Positions 10,483 to 22,794 are shown, counted from the first letter of the stretch. The stretch is 64,000 bases of DNA from Amylostereum areolatum (GCA_012932865.1 SAXG01000001.1:2903693-2967692); one strand, 5' to 3'. Notes: generated from the letters alone by a model not told the origin. Made by a program: numbers and translations.

Positions 10483-12880
10483 AGCGTACCAGGATACACC
10501 ACCCTGGTTAAAGGCAAGGAGCAACAACGCGCCATAGTCCAGAACCGCATCGCGCCCAAGGTGTGTGCCCATCGCGCTTTATTCTCTTCATTCGTTCATA
10601 GGGCCTCAGGCCCCAAGCTCAAGCTCAAGCCTCAAGCTTCATCCTCCGCGAGCTTTTCGCGAACAAGGTTCGTTGAGTCTACGCTCTTCGGCGCCAAGGT
10701 TCTCGCCTACACCAAGCACAACATATACAAACTCATCATTAACCTTGGGAAAATCTGGAGGATCGGGCGTCACCTTCATCCACACGCCCCAACTCGACCT
10801 GCGAACCCCGCGTCGACAAACTCTGCGTTGACAAGTCACCCCGGACAACTGTTACCGCCTCGAGACCTTCTGATCGATAGGCTCCATCTCCATCTCCGCC
10901 ACCGCCCACAGCAATTCCGCTGCTACTTCGTGTCCAAATGCACGTTTCCTAGCCCGCCGCCTCCAGGTGTACAGAGCATGCAACCGAACGACGTCGGTAA
11001 TTTAACAGAAGATCATGTCAAGTGTTGAGAAGCGATATGGGCCCGTCATCGAAGTGGTCGAGGTCGAGAGTACACGCGAGCGCAGGCTTGTTCTGACATA
11101 CAAGATGGGCGGGACGTCACGCTTCTTCCGATCTGTTCTAGCTCTCTGCACACGTTTGACGCTTCGCTCTGCAGCACCATCTCCCAACCTCCACCACTTC
11201 TACTCGCTCTACTTGGCGCGCAAGTTCGCCGGTAAGCACATTCATCGCGGGTTCTCGTCGTCTGTCGACTAACGTTCGTCGACCAAACAATTGTTCCCCA
11301 GCGCCAGCGCGCCCCCTATCGAGCATTCGATTTTCCAGACCCTGAAGGAGGGTTCCTTGCTTTACTGTCTCCCAGATAACCGTTTCTTCTCGCCCGTGAC
11401 GACCCAGTACGCCGTCCACGACGCCGCCTACGCCCGTACGTTTCGCCTGCGATCGTAGACTCTGGCTGAACCTTCACACAGCACTTGTGCAACGGCCTCG
11501 GATCCGCCTACCCCGCGGTCATAAACACGCTCGAAAAGACCAACCCGTCGCACGCCGAGATGCTCAACAATGTCAAGCGTCGTTTCCGCGTCACACCCGA
11601 GAGCGTCGCGCAGATCATCCACGCGCACCCGGAGCCGGTAACGTCGTTTCCTCCTCGGCGAGTTGCGTGATGCTCACGCTGGATTTGAATCAGATCCCTA
11701 GTCTCGTTCCCAGACGTGAGGGAGGGAGTTGTGCAGGGGATGATCACAGAGGAGGATATGGGATGACGAGAAACCGTATGACGCCGCGCACAATACCCCT
11801 GAAAAAAAACCTGTACAACTCCCTCGTTCCACGAGTCCTTTGCGCGCCGGTTTGAGTGGGAAACCGTCTGGAGCCGAGACTACAGATCCCATCCTCTACG
11901 TGAATTTTGCGATGGAGCACTACCCGCAAGATGACGCACAGAGACTTACTCATGTTTCCTTCCCAGGATTCTCTTTAGACACAGATGATCTTTTCCTCTT
12001 GTCACACAGACCCCCACTCTCGCACCAGGGTCCGTGCGCGGAACCGCAGCTCTCCGACCAAGAGTTGCACGACCGCATCCGTCGCACGGTGCCCAACAAT
12101 CAGGATATCCAAGGAGGGCTTCCTTATTCTTAAGAATTGGGTGGCTGTTTTCTCCATCATTTCCCCCTCCCTCTCTTTTCTGGCCGTTGTCATGTTCCCC
12201 ATCCTCCCGTTCGTCGCCGTTCGATGCTGACACTTTCCACCGCGTAGGCATGTCCTCAAGACAAACTTCTGCTGGCCGATCAAGGTCGAGCCGCCCCTCC
12301 GCCTCACACCCGACCTCCTACCCGAAGTCGAATACTCGAACAAGCCGTTTGGACTCGCCTTCGTCATCGGCGCGCCTGCCCTTCCCACCCCATCACTACG
12401 CTATAATGAGCCGACTTCCGCGGGTTCCACATCCGTTTCCAGGACGTCGCGCGTGGCAGGATCTGCATGGTGCGCTCGCGGAGCAGGAGAACTATCCGAT
12501 CAACCAGCGCATGGTGTATGTTTTTTTCCTATCGATAGAAGGGCACCGACCGGTGCTGATGCGGAAGACAGGTTTGAAGAGAACTATGGCTTTGCCTCTA
12601 CCCAGTCGCTGAAGGACATCCACGATGGCGGCGCAAAGTGCACGATCCTAGCCTCACTCGGCGCGACGCCCCGTCTGCACTTCGAGAAATACGTCGACGC
12701 ACGTTCTCGTTCCACCCTCCCCGTTTCTCCCCCTGGCTCGACGACCGCTCACAGTCTTGTGCTTCTCATCCCCGGTCCAAGCCCCAGGATCAATGAGCCC
12801 CTCGTCAGCCTTTGTAACAAGCCTGAGATCCTGAGATTGCACGACATGCCATCTCTTTACCTCAGATCGATGACCACAGC
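10483..12880 (+). pseudogene. NAD-specific glutamate dehydrogenase (large, Gdh2 type), heavily decayed
   Basis: Gdh2 oxidatively deaminates glutamate to 2-oxoglutarate. Blocks matching the large fungal enzyme appear in colinear order but in shifting frames: SVPGYTT...KGKEQQR (about 10483), FGAKVLAYTKH (10687), CYFVSKCTFPSP (10921), EKRYGPVIEVVEVE and YKMGGTSRFF (11024-11130), PPIEHSIFQTLKEGSLLYCL (about 11310), GLGSAYPAVINTLEKTNP (11492), NFAMEHYPQDDAQR (about 11902), EVEYSNKPFGLAFVIGA (about 12325), FHIRFQDVARG (about 12428), EENYGFASTQSLK (about 12575) and FEKYVDA (about 12680). The glycine-rich catalytic-lysine region reads GGAKC rather than GGAKG. More than six frame changes occur and the C-terminal NAD-binding half is not found. 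Introns explain some changes but not all. Confidence 0.75.
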
Positions 12881-13985
12881 GTAAGCTCGGAACAAGCCGC
12901 CGTTCACAGTCTGCTTCGCTGAGCTCGAAGGCTCAGGTCTATCCGAAGGCCGCTTGAGTCGGGAGCTGCGCAGGCGATCCCGAACTTGATGATGGAGGTG
13001 AAGGTCGGACTCAAGGTGCCCGGGCAGAGGCTTCCGGAGTCGTGCCAGCGCGCGTATGTGATCCTCTTCCTTTTGGAATCAGGCATTCGAAGCAGGTGCT
13101 GATGACTATGGGGGGAAGATGTGCAAGTACGGCGTGCGTGGGTCGAGCACTCGACTTCTTTCACTTCGCGCGGGACCTTGCAGTTGCACGCTGAACGCAC
13201 TGGACTTCGAGGCCGAAGTTGAGCTGGGGGGCGATGCAGAGAACGCGATGCAGAGAACGCGATTCAAGCGTAAATAAGTAAGCTACATATCGTTCTAATG
13301 GACTGGCCGAACGGGATCCTGTGCCCGATGTACATATAGGGTACTGTACAATCCTGCGTTAGGCTTGGAGCAGAATGTACAAATGCCATGCAGACTCTGG
13401 CTGGATCTTTGCGCAACACGACTGCCTCGGGTCCGCGTACCCCATGCCCAAGACCACCCGGATAAGACCAACTTGACCTACCACGAGGTGCTCGGCGACA
13501 GCGCCGCTTCCGCGAGGAGACTCACGCACGCCAGGATCCGTGTCAGACTCCACCTCCATCACAATCTGCCTTTCCCCACCCACAGCAGGGAAGCCGCCGT
13601 ACATCACTCCGCCATATCATACCGAATCTGCCGAACGATCCTTGCGTGCCATGCCTGTCATCCGCAATATTGGCAGGTCCTTCCGGTCTTATCATGGCCT
13701 CCCTCCTCGCCTCATCCTCAACCTCAACCTCATGCACTCAAATCACACACCACCAGCTTCCGCAGCACACTTCACGACTGCATTGAGTGCGACCAGGAGG
13801 GGCGCGGAGCGCGGTGGTATATACTTTCGGAACACCATGACGACAAATTAGGCAAGTCGCGCATCACTTGATCCGTCGCCCACGGCGAAGGACGAGCACG
13901 TCCAGTTTGCGCCGTTTCAGGTCTTTGATTTTAACTGTCTTCTCCCTCACGCATACGCAACAAGGTATCGTACGCGTGTAAATCC
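12881..13985. other. Remnants after the dehydrogenase, unassigned
   Basis: A few patches have protein character, for example NPALGLEQNVQMP near 13343-13380 and TAKDEHVQFAPFQVFDF near 13880-13930, but no continuous gene can be drawn. The first could be a later piece of the decayed dehydrogenase. The region ends with AATCC at 13981-13985, directly before an inverted-repeat terminus. Confidence 0.3.
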
Positions 13986-14140
13986 TATGGCGGTCCAAAT
14001 GATGCAAAATTATAATTCCGCGCAAACAGGACTTCTGCGCAAACACCTGACTTCAATTCCACACAAGCCGATTTCAATTCCACACAAGTCGATTTCAATT
14101 CCACACAAGCTGTTTTCAATTCCGCCCAAAGCCAAACTTC
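13986..14140 (+). repeat. Left inverted repeat of element 1 with subterminal tandem array
   Basis: After the 39-bp terminal match come two GCGCAAAC-containing segments and then four to five tandem units of about 21-22 bp built on TTTCAATTCCACACAAG (about 14051-14140). Such subterminal arrays are typical transposase-binding regions in TIR transposons; that role is inferred. Confidence 0.6.
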
Positions 14141-14296
14141 AATTCTACATGAGTGCCCTCAGCCGGATGCCACGGACATATCTTACATTTACAAATAGGT
14201 AGATAGATACAAAGAAGTGTACTGCTAGTACCGTCATAATATGTAATAAGTAGAACTTGGTGCAACCCTCCCGCCCTCCCGCCCCCGCGCACATCC

Positions 14297-15404
14297 TCAC
14301 GCGCCCACACACACCCTCACGCGCCCGCGCACACCGGTACCTCCATGCACCCGCCCCATCGCATCTCCACCGTCCGCACACGCGTCGTCGAGTCCGGTGC
14401 GTATGCGACGTCGGCGAGCGAAGACTTGTCACCGACGCGTTTGACGTTAGCCAGGGGTGGTGTCGGGAGAACGAGAGTGGGGCGGATGAGACGGGGCGTT
14501 GAGGTTGAGTGAGAGGATTCGGGGGCACTGAGCGAAGACGAGGGCGAGGGTATTGAGGGGGGAGGGGGGACAGTGTAAACGGCGGGTGGTGGGACTGCAG
14601 GGTAGGGGGTCGTGGCAGAGGCTGAGGAGGTGGATGCCGTTGACGAAGAGGATGGGGATGACGGCGTTTAGAAGCCAAAGAAGGTGGGGTTTGACGGCAA
14701 GGAATCTGAGGCGGGGTGGGGAGGTGAAAAGTCCCGCCGAATGCCAGTCTCAAACTCGCGTAGGACGGTAGGATTGACATTGAGTTGCCACTCGAGGTAG
14801 GGGCACACCTCGCACTCCATCTGGTTGATCTCGTGCAGTGAAAACATGGCCTGTGCGGCAATGCACCAGGACTTGTTCGAATATGTGTCGTCACAGATGA
14901 TCTTGGAGGCGAGCATGGACGCGGAGATGAAAAGGCGGTGGCCTGAGGAGCCCTTGGTGGAAGGGAAGTGGGCTTTGAGGCGCTGAAGAAGGTAGAGGGC
15001 GGCGAAGGTGACGGAGATATGTAGGTGCGTTCTGTGCAGGGAGTAGCCGATGAAGATGTCGAGACGCAGGTGGGAACGGCGGTGGTGGCGGCGGAGCCTG
15101 AGGAAGCTCAGGGCAGGGGAATAAATGGATGACAAAGCAGGTGCAAATCTGTCCTCGTTCTCTTCGGAGAGGCCGACGCGCACCCCGGTCGCAAGGATGC
15201 CGTCGATGTCCGTGGTGGTACCGACGAGACGAAGGTGGCCGCCTTCGGAATGTTTGTGCAGGCATCTGCGATGCCGTTATTGAAGAGTCCTGCGAGGTCA
15301 GGCTGGATTCGGTCGGCGAGGGGTCGAGAGCTCTGAGTCGCCTGGCTGGTCGCTGCGGCTGGCGCTTCCTCTTGGTGCGGTGCGGCATCGGCGGTTTGGG
15401 CCAT
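14297..15404 (-). pseudogene. Pho80/Pcl-type cyclin pseudogene
   Basis: Pho80-family cyclins bind and activate a CDK such as Pho85. The cyclin box is clear on the minus strand, about 15085-14700: FIGYSLHRTHLHISVTF, ALYLLQRLKAHFP, GHRLFISASMLASKIICDD, TYSNKSWCIAAQAMF, EINQMECEVCPYLEWQLN. The likely start is the ATG at 15404 (MAQTADAAPHQEE). The stretch just before the box (CFVIHLFPCPELPQ, about 15145-15100) is in another frame, so there is a frameshift near 15060-15080. An in-frame TAA at 14668-14670 cuts the protein, yet the same frame continues for more than 100 codons as a Ser/Pro-rich tail typical of these cyclins, to TGA at 14297-14299. Two lesions make a pseudogene likely; an unusual intron could explain the first. 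Confidence 0.7.
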
Positions 15405-16184
15405 ATGGGAGCTTGTGATGAATAGAGACTTGTCATCCACCCGAGGATGGCGCCGTGCGAAAGTTTCACCCGACTCGACTGTGTTGGGGGCAAGTTGGGG
15501 GTGGCCAAGGTGGGCAGGAAGGAGTAGATAGATAGCGAGATAGAAGATTAGAGGGAGTTGTAGATAAGGATTGAGGTTGGTGGGCGCGCTACACGAGGCA
15601 TCGAGGCCGTCAGTGGAAATTCTCTGCGGAACGCGTGGCACTCACCTGACTGATGTACCCGCCGCGGTCGCGCCCATCAACGGCCTCGTGTCTCTCAGCA
15701 CCACGGCGATCATGACGTCGGTGTGCAGTTCAACAGCTTGAGACAACACTTTCCTGACCCGTCTGAGCGAAGGCCAGCCCATTTTGGGGCATGAGGCGAG
15801 CATAGACTATCCACTTTGACGCAGATTTGTCAGGAACTGTGTGTGTCCCAGTTGTCTTACATGCACACTACGAGTGACCGCGCAGGTGCCGAGAGAGAAC
15901 GAGCGTGAGTGGGATGAGTGGCACGGCGGATGGTACAACATGGCAAGAACGACGGTGGTGACCAAGTGGTGGCATAGAATTGATTCAATTGAATTCCCGC
16001 AGTATTTTTCCACACTTGCCCTCAACGACATCGACAAGCAGCTACGTTAGAACCCGTACGCTAATAACAAGTACAGCTATTTTCCAGACTCGTCCCATTC
16101 GCTTGCAATGGTCTTCACGAGTCAATGTGGACAGGTCTCCACTCTCTAACACGCTCGACGCCCGTCATGCTCACTCCCCTCGTT
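15405..16184. other. Promoter-side flank of the cyclin; no gene
   Basis: Lies between the cyclin start and the 3' end of the AT-hook gene. Open frames here have no protein character. No other signal seen. Confidence 0.4.
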
Positions 16185-18405
16185 TCAAGACTTCGCATGC
16201 CGCCCTCGATCCACCTCGGGTCCTGGTCGATAGTTCCGCGGCGACGCGCACACCGTCGCCTTCCCGTTCTTCACCAAGTTCGCGTTCCGAGCGGGATCCG
16301 GCCGCACCTTCGTCTTGGACCCTCCGAAGCGCGCGCGCACGCCACTGGATTTGGATTTGGAGGGGTAGGGCGCAGGCGGCGGGACGGGTGACGAGGGGCG
16401 CGACGGGTGGGGCGGAGACAACGGTGTGGTTGATGGGTGCGGGTCCGCGGAGGGCGCGGGAGGTCTCGAGACGAAGGGCGAAGGCGCCGTGCGCGCGGCG
16501 AGGGCGAGCCAATCGCTAGAAAAAGAAAAACAGGAAGAAAAGAGATCTCAAAAATGGTCAGCACGCGAGTGACTCGGAAGGAGAGAGCAGGACGCACATT
16601 CCGCGAAGAACGGGTGGGCTTTCATTGCTGCGACGCAAGGGTGCGGGATTCTTCGCCAAGACCTGGAGCGAAAAAAAGGAGAGAAAGAGTGAAGCTTCAA
16701 CTCAAGGGGTACATATATAGGCGTCAGAGATGCGCGGGCCACAAACCTTGCGCACGAAGTCCTGCGCGACGGCGTCGACGTGGTGATAATCGCGGAACTT
16801 GACCTCGATGGCGGAGGCCGCGACGTGGGGCTTGCACTCAGGCCCGTCGAACACCACCTGCACGTGCGTGCGCGCGTTAGCCCACGACGCGGGTGGAAAG
16901 ATAGAACGCAAAGCGTACCTCCCCCTCGAGCATCTTGGAGAGCGGTGATGCCGAGCGCACAGTAGTCCGCCGGATACGAGTAGGTGGCGTGCGCGACCAT
17001 CTCGGGAGGCGAGGGATGAGGACGTTTCCACCGCATGAGAAGTTTCTGCGGGTGCGGGTTGCGGTGGTAGAACCAGGGGAAGGGATTGTGGATATGGAGG
17101 AAGGTTGGAGGGCTGTATTTCTTTCAGCAATGAGGATGCAAAAAACATGTTTGAAATACTTACCAGGATGCTACCTAGCGTCTCATGGATGTCGTTCATG
17201 CAACCGGTGAGCGAGTGAAGCTCGGCGCCTGTTTCTCGGCTTTTTTGAAGTTCACCCTGGATGTGGTTCAGGATATGGTGGAAAATTAATCCACTCTTGC
17301 CGGGTTGGCGCAAGCTGCCACCCATGCCACCCATACCAACGAGGCCTTGCTGTTGCATGGCAGGATGACGCTGAACCTGACCTGGCCCGCTTTGGGAGCT
17401 AACAAAATTGAGCGCGCTGGATCCGTTCGCTCTCCCTTGCTGGCTAGAAATACCAGAGATAGCCGGAGGATGTTGCTGTTCCGCGCGGGCAGCAGCATGA
17501 GCATCTTCTGGAGTGATGACGCAGACGACGCGGGCGGCGACCTTGTGGTGAATGCGGGGGTGTTGGTCGCGCTCTTCAGTCGACCGACGGGCACAGCGCG
17601 GTGCCCGTATACATTGTTCATATCCTCCTGCAAGCATGTTCACCAAAAAAAAAACAAGTCAGAAACCGACGTGAAAACTCGCGTACCTCCGCGCGCATCA
17701 TGAGCTCGTCTTCTTCGTACTCGTCCGCCTCGTCCGCTTTCTCCTTCACAAGCCGTCTCCGCGGCGCTGTCCCGGGCCCACTCGGCCTGCACACCCTCCG
17801 CACCTCGTCCATCGCCATGTCGCGTCTGTCCACATACTCCCCGCTCCTGTCCTCCCCGCCGTCCGCGTCCTCTTTGTTCTCGCTCCCTCGGCGCGGTCGC
17901 CCTCGCGGCCTGGCAGCGGACTTGCGTCGTTTGGCCGGCGCAGGCACGGTTTCTGGCGGCCTGAGGCTGTCGTCCACGGGATCCGCCTCTTCCTCTTTCA
18001 CTGGCAGCTCGAAGACGGCCTGCACGCGCCGGATGACCTTGGATCGCGGCTGGCTCGGAGGCGCGGCGGTCGCTGCCTTGCGTGCGCCGGGCGGCGGCGG
18101 CGGCGGGGCGCGAGCGTTCGTCGTGGAACGCGTGAGACCCTTTTCGAGCGCGGGGAGCGGGAGGGAGGAGGTTGATGCACATTCGATCGAGGGTGAGGCG
18201 GAGCGAGGGTATTTTCGGCGCCGGTTCGTCGACCGTGTGCTTTGGTAGGGGTTTGGGCATCGAATTTGTATGTAAGCGAGGCCCGCGGGTGGGTGACGGT
18301 GATGGCGATTCTTGTGTGTTCGACAGAGACTTTGAGGTGTATAGTAGGGGCTCGAGACAGCTTGAGGGCGAGTGCGCGACGGGCGAGAGGAACAAATTGG
18401 GACAA
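16185..18405 (-). CDS. AT-hook, proline-rich spliced gene, possibly frameshifted
   Basis: Minus-strand exons can be followed over 2.2 kb. An N-terminal segment (18390-18290, KVSVEHTRIAITVTHPRASL) is followed by a Pro-rich, basic and acidic exon (about 18190-17700) with an AT-hook-like core (RPRGRPRRG), then by a GTACGC...GCAG intron to MNNVYGHRAVPVGRLK. The next block (about 17560-17170) includes a Gln/Gly/Met stretch and IFHHILNHIQGELQKSRETG...MNDIHETLG; it is one frame off, implying an indel near 17500. Downstream exons include YSYPADYCALGITALQDARG (about 16990-16930), ECKPHVAASAIEVKFRDYHHVDAVAQDF (about 16850-16760) and a last Pro-rich exon ending at 16185. A nuclear DNA-binding role is inferred from the AT-hook alone. 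No family recognised. Either a single sequencing-level indel or early decay. Confidence 0.45.
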
Positions 18406-19022
18406 GGACAGGGACGGAGTTGAAGATCCGCCGACATGGGTGTTCGCATTGGCAAGGACAAGAGATGAAGAGGCGGTGTCCTACTAAGAGGGGGGAGAAC
18501 AAGTTAGTACCAGTGTGGTACCGGACGAGTGGTGGAAGATGCGCACCTTTTCACCGGTATTGTCCCATATCAAATAAGGCATTGACTGTCACAGATAGGT
18601 TGAACTTGGTGAGAGGAGGATTGCGCACAATGGGATGCACAGAAAAAGGGTGATGGGTGCGGAAGAGAGAATGCTTTCGCAGACCGTGTGCACACTCGCG
18701 TGTTCATTGATCTCCTACTCCCACCTACACATCGCAACTCTCTGCCACTCCCTCCTTCATCCACATCGGTCTTCGTCGTCGACATCCCTCATCTTGGGCT
18801 TTCTGCATCTTGACTCAACGTAAGCTCGTGTCTGAGCTCTCTGGGACCCCCCCCTGGCCCGTGGATCTTTCAAGTTCACGCCAAGTTCACGCGTGAACTA
18901 CAATCGCGCTCTGTCTCTCTGTTTCCCGTCTCAAGAGTTTTAACGTAGGAGTTTCCTCTCTCTTGATCAATGATCTTATTAATCACAGATTTTTTTGTTC
19001 TTTGCTAACCTGCAGCGACGCC
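18406..19022. other. Divergent intergenic region
   Basis: Sits between the start of the minus-strand AT-hook gene and the plus-strand 703-aa gene. It holds a repeated GTTCACGC motif at about 18875-18893 (AAGTTCACGCCAAGTTCACGC). A shared promoter region is likely but no specific element can be named. Confidence 0.35.
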
Positions 19023-21669
19023 ATGAAACGTGCACGGACCAACTCAGTTACCCTTACCCCCGAGGAGCAAGCACGGGCTTTCGACGATGTTGCTCATCAC
19101 ATGCAAATCATGTCACTGAATCCCAATGGGGGTGCGCCTGGCCTCGACGAAGACGGGGGCTTTGGTATCACAGATGATGAGTACTCTGGTGACGAGGACT
19201 CGGATTCCGGCGCGCAAACTGGCGACAAGGTCAAGGTCAAGGATCCTGAGGTCCTGAAAACTGGCGAATCCTTTGCTGAAGTGCCCCCGGTCGTTATGTG
19301 GCCCAATCCCCGTCCTGTTAACCTCACAGAGGACCGTGCTTTGCAGGAATATGCTTCGCACAAGCCCAACAATGAGTACCTCCAAGTTGGCTCTCAAGGT
19401 GAATTGTAGCCTTCCACTGCTCACTGGAAAGCAACCCATGTCTAATCTTCTGAAATGTGGTACAGTTCCAAGTGCCAGGGAACGAGCTGATAGCGTAGGA
19501 GATGCAATGATGGTAGACCCTCCTTCCTCGCCCCTTCCCGAGCTTTCAGATTCGGATGATGAAGAACGTACGTTACACCTCACTCTCATTCTGATGCGTA
19601 CACCAGAATTGAATAGATGTTACAATCCGGCGATTCGAGAACAAGTATGCGACTGCTGGGGAGACTCCAGGCTACCGGCCCAAGCACACCCGCCACGACT
19701 TCCGCCACAAGCAGGACACGGACTTTGAGAAGTTTGCGCCGTACTCTGTTGAAGGTATCCGTTATCTACTTCAGATCATCATATCCCAATGGCCGTCAAG
19801 TGCGGGGAACACAGTGGAGGAGATCGAGGATGCAGTGAACAAGTTGATCACCAGCTACATATTCTATCGTGAACTGTTCCGCCCCGTCCTTCGCGACATG
19901 GTCAACCGGCAGGCGAATAGAGTCGAAAAAGACAAAAGATTCAACCTCAATTTCCTCTCTCGCCTCAGCCGGGGCGAGGCCAAGGAACAGGGCAAAATAC
20001 AGGTGCGTTTACCTTTGACATATTCCTTCCTACTAGTATTTCATAACCAGTCTCTTAGGGCTACGAGATGGATCTACTGTGGAAGAAGGTCAGTGTTTTG
20101 ATACCAGCTCAAATATTTTTGAATGGCCTGTACAGCTGGAATCCGACGGGCCCGATGCTGACCGCCTCAAGGAACAACTACGCCAGACCTTTCTCCAGGT
20201 TGTCGAAGGAAAGATAGCTTTGTCTGCAAAGTACAAGATGGTCACAGGTGTTCCGGAGACACTGCGCAAGGCTGCTGCTATCGCCCGAGAAGAAGCGAAT
20301 CAAATCGATAATTGGCGGAAATTGGGGCAGTATTCGTATGAGAACTCTCTTATGGTCCCTGCTAAGCGGTGAGTCAATTCCAGTTCCGACTTTGGTTGTT
20401 TCGCTAACACGTCGTTTAGGGTGGCGAAGAAGGAGGCCAAGGGTCTTCAAGGCAAGTTTATAGTAGAAGCAAAGGACATACGGGATATCGGTATCGAAAA
20501 AGGGGCGTTTGACGAGAAGGAGATCGTCTTTCCCCAAGACCCCTCATGGACACAGATCGTCAAACCCGCCGTCAAGGACAAGGTTGTCAGTATCATTCTG
20601 TATGATTGTGACCTTGAAGTTAATGGCGAGATACCCGACGAAGCTATCGTAAGTCTCTCTACACCTTTACACCTTTCACTGTCGACTTACTTATTGTTCA
20701 CCTGCCGGCAGTTTGGAGCTGTGGTATACAACGCCGAACATTTTACTTTGAATACGTCCGAAATCAACCAGGAGAAGGTCCACCTTGAAGCTCAAGGCCT
20801 TATGGCGTTTGGACAGTACGTTGCCTGTCGAGATCTGCATCATAGTGTGCTTTCTAACCTTTCTCAAGGTTCCGAGACAAAGTGAAACACAAATTCAAGT
20901 ACCCGGGAAGCATGTTCAAGACAGGTTTCGGGAGTCACTCCACGAACTTCATCAAACACGTCCCGAAGATCATTGTAGGCAAGAAAGTGCCCAAGTCAGC
21001 TAAGGGTAAGGCCAAGCTGGCCCACCAGGCAAACTTACGTGTGAGGGTCGCCAAGAACAAGGACTGTGAGTAGTACGGTTAACTCTGTTTTCTCGGTTTA
21101 ACTCTTATGGTATGGCACTAGTGATCCAGTGCCACAACTTTGCTCTCTTGGAGGGGTTCTTCCCCCACCTGGCAGCACAACAGCTTGTCCGTACTCCATT
21201 TTACAATTCAGATGTGTCATAACTCTTCGCAGAAAGTTGCACGCGAGGCTGGTCTCATCAATCGCTTTGGGTGTCCCGATGCCGCCGCATTTGCCTTGTT
21301 TGCATACTCAGCCCCCGCACACATCGACAATGATGATACAGTGACCATGGGTTGGATCTCCTCCAGGTCTCACTATGTACGTCCTTCTAACTGCACACCA
21401 AGTCCAATACTCACCCAAGTTAGATCAAGGACGATGAATGCAACTTCTTTTATTCCGACTACAAACTGATTCTTGAGCTTGCGGAAAACGTCCATTGGAT
21501 ATGGAATGCAGCAGCTCACTATCACGGTACAACCCTTGGTCGCCTTTGCGCCAGGGACCCTAAAAAGTGGAAGACATTCGCAAAGAATTCCCCCTTGGAA
21601 GGTCAATGGTCGCGCGCGAACGTGATCACCCATACCCTTGTCCAGAGTTCAGTCAACGTAACATTTTGA
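19023..21669 (+). CDS. Intact 703-aa protein, possible 2OG-Fe(II) dioxygenase-like C-terminus
   Basis: Eleven exons join in frame with consensus sites: 19023-19398, 19466-19567, 19617-20002, 20059-20088, 20136-20368, 20420-20648, 20712-20815, 20869-21065, 21122-21186, 21233-21376, 21424-21669; 2112 nt, 703 codons plus TGA. One 30-bp micro-exon is included. The N-terminus is acidic (DEYSGDEDSDSG), the middle mixed alpha-helical, and residues about 520-560 are Lys-rich. The C-terminal region (575-665) has PAHIDNDD (HID at 604-606), a strand-like NFFYSDYKLILEL, and WIWNAAAHYHGTT (His 654/656). An H-x-D followed about 50 residues later by His fits a double-stranded beta-helix dioxygenase, and fungal TET/JBP-like enzymes are known cargo of DNA transposons. 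That assignment is inference; no family was recognised with certainty. It is the only fully intact gene in element 1. Confidence 0.65.
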
Positions 21670-21810
21670 ATCTTGCTTTGTATCAATGATGAATTTGCTG
21701 GAGAAAATACGGGGTACATAACATTGAGAACGATGCTGAGAATGATAATGGTATGTGCGGAGAGCAGCCTCGAGCTCGGTCTCACCACCTTGTCGCCACC
21801 ACCTTCAAAC

Positions 21811-22630
21811 TTATCCGCATTGTTGATCGAGTTGCGGAGGTTGTATGCGACGACTCCAGGCTATTCTGCGACGTGACCTGCGACGTGATACAGGTGGCAG
21901 CAGCCTCGTGAAGTTGTAGGTCCAGAACTCGCACCCGCCGACGACCTTGGCCATGAGGTGGTCCAGGATGGCGACCGCCTCTTCGGACGACAGGTTCTTG
22001 TTCTCGAGGCGGTTGACGTTGACGGCGAAGAGCGGGATGCGCTGGGCGCGGTACCAGGATACCTTGTCGTGTGTCTTCTCGAAGAACGCGTTGAGCTGGT
22101 CCACGTCTCCCTTCTGGATCAATCCAAGGATGATGTGCTCGAGCATGTTCGGCGCGGGGGGCATGACGATCGGCGTATGCAGGCCAGTGAACTCCTTGCC
22201 CGTCGCGAGCAGCCTATCGAACCACCCCAGCGCGCTCTCCATGTCGCCGGCTGTGCAGAAGGCCTCGATGATCGTGTTGTACGTCGCCGTCGACGGCGCG
22301 GGGACCTCGGTGCGCGTGTACTCGGTGCCGTTCGGGGTGTCGAGCATCTCTTCCAACAGGCCCAACGCGACTTCGTCCTCGGCTACATAAAAAGAGATCA
22401 GCAACTCAGTGGAACGATAGCAAGACGAGGGAGAACTTACCCGTGTACGTCTGGGCCTCGTCGACCATGCGTTCAATCTTCTCGCTAGGATCTCCGTGAT
22501 TCCAACGAATGACAGCGGTTTCGTTCACTGACGTCGGGGCCGTGTGAGCATGGAGGGACGAGGGGTGGAGGAGTGAACGTACGGTAGCCATTACCATCTC
22601 CGAGGTTGGCCTGTTAGTGAACACCCTGAT
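21811..22630 (-). CDS. Pentatricopeptide-repeat protein, partial
   Basis: PPR proteins bind organellar RNA, usually in mitochondria of fungi. A near-consensus 35-residue PPR unit is visible (TYNTIIEAFCTAGDMESALGWF) and a second helical repeat follows (EHIILGLIQKGDVDQLNAFFEK). Exons on the minus strand: from about 22628 (QANLGDGNGY) with an intron to LNETAVIRWNHGDPSEKIERM, then intron about 22440-22384 (GTAAGT...TGTAG) to AEDEVALGLLEEMLD and the repeats. Towards 21900 the frame loses protein character (RRRSRRR), so the 3' end is lost, altered, or spliced in a way I could not see. Confidence 0.55.
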
Positions 22631-22794
22631 GTTGGCCCCGACACTCTTCGGAGAAGCCGAGTGCTCTGAACGGCACCGGTGAGCATAGCCAGGGTACGGT
22701 AGAAAATGATGGTCGCTCTGAAAGTAGTTTCGAAGACCACTGTTCGCCTGTTGATCAATGTTATCGGAGGTGCCAAGGATTATGGTGTTTAGCA

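Noticed and set aside
17600..18248. 215-codon plus-strand frame
   Set aside because: Ser-rich antisense of the AT-hook exon; the minus-strand frame has introns and charged domains that make sense.
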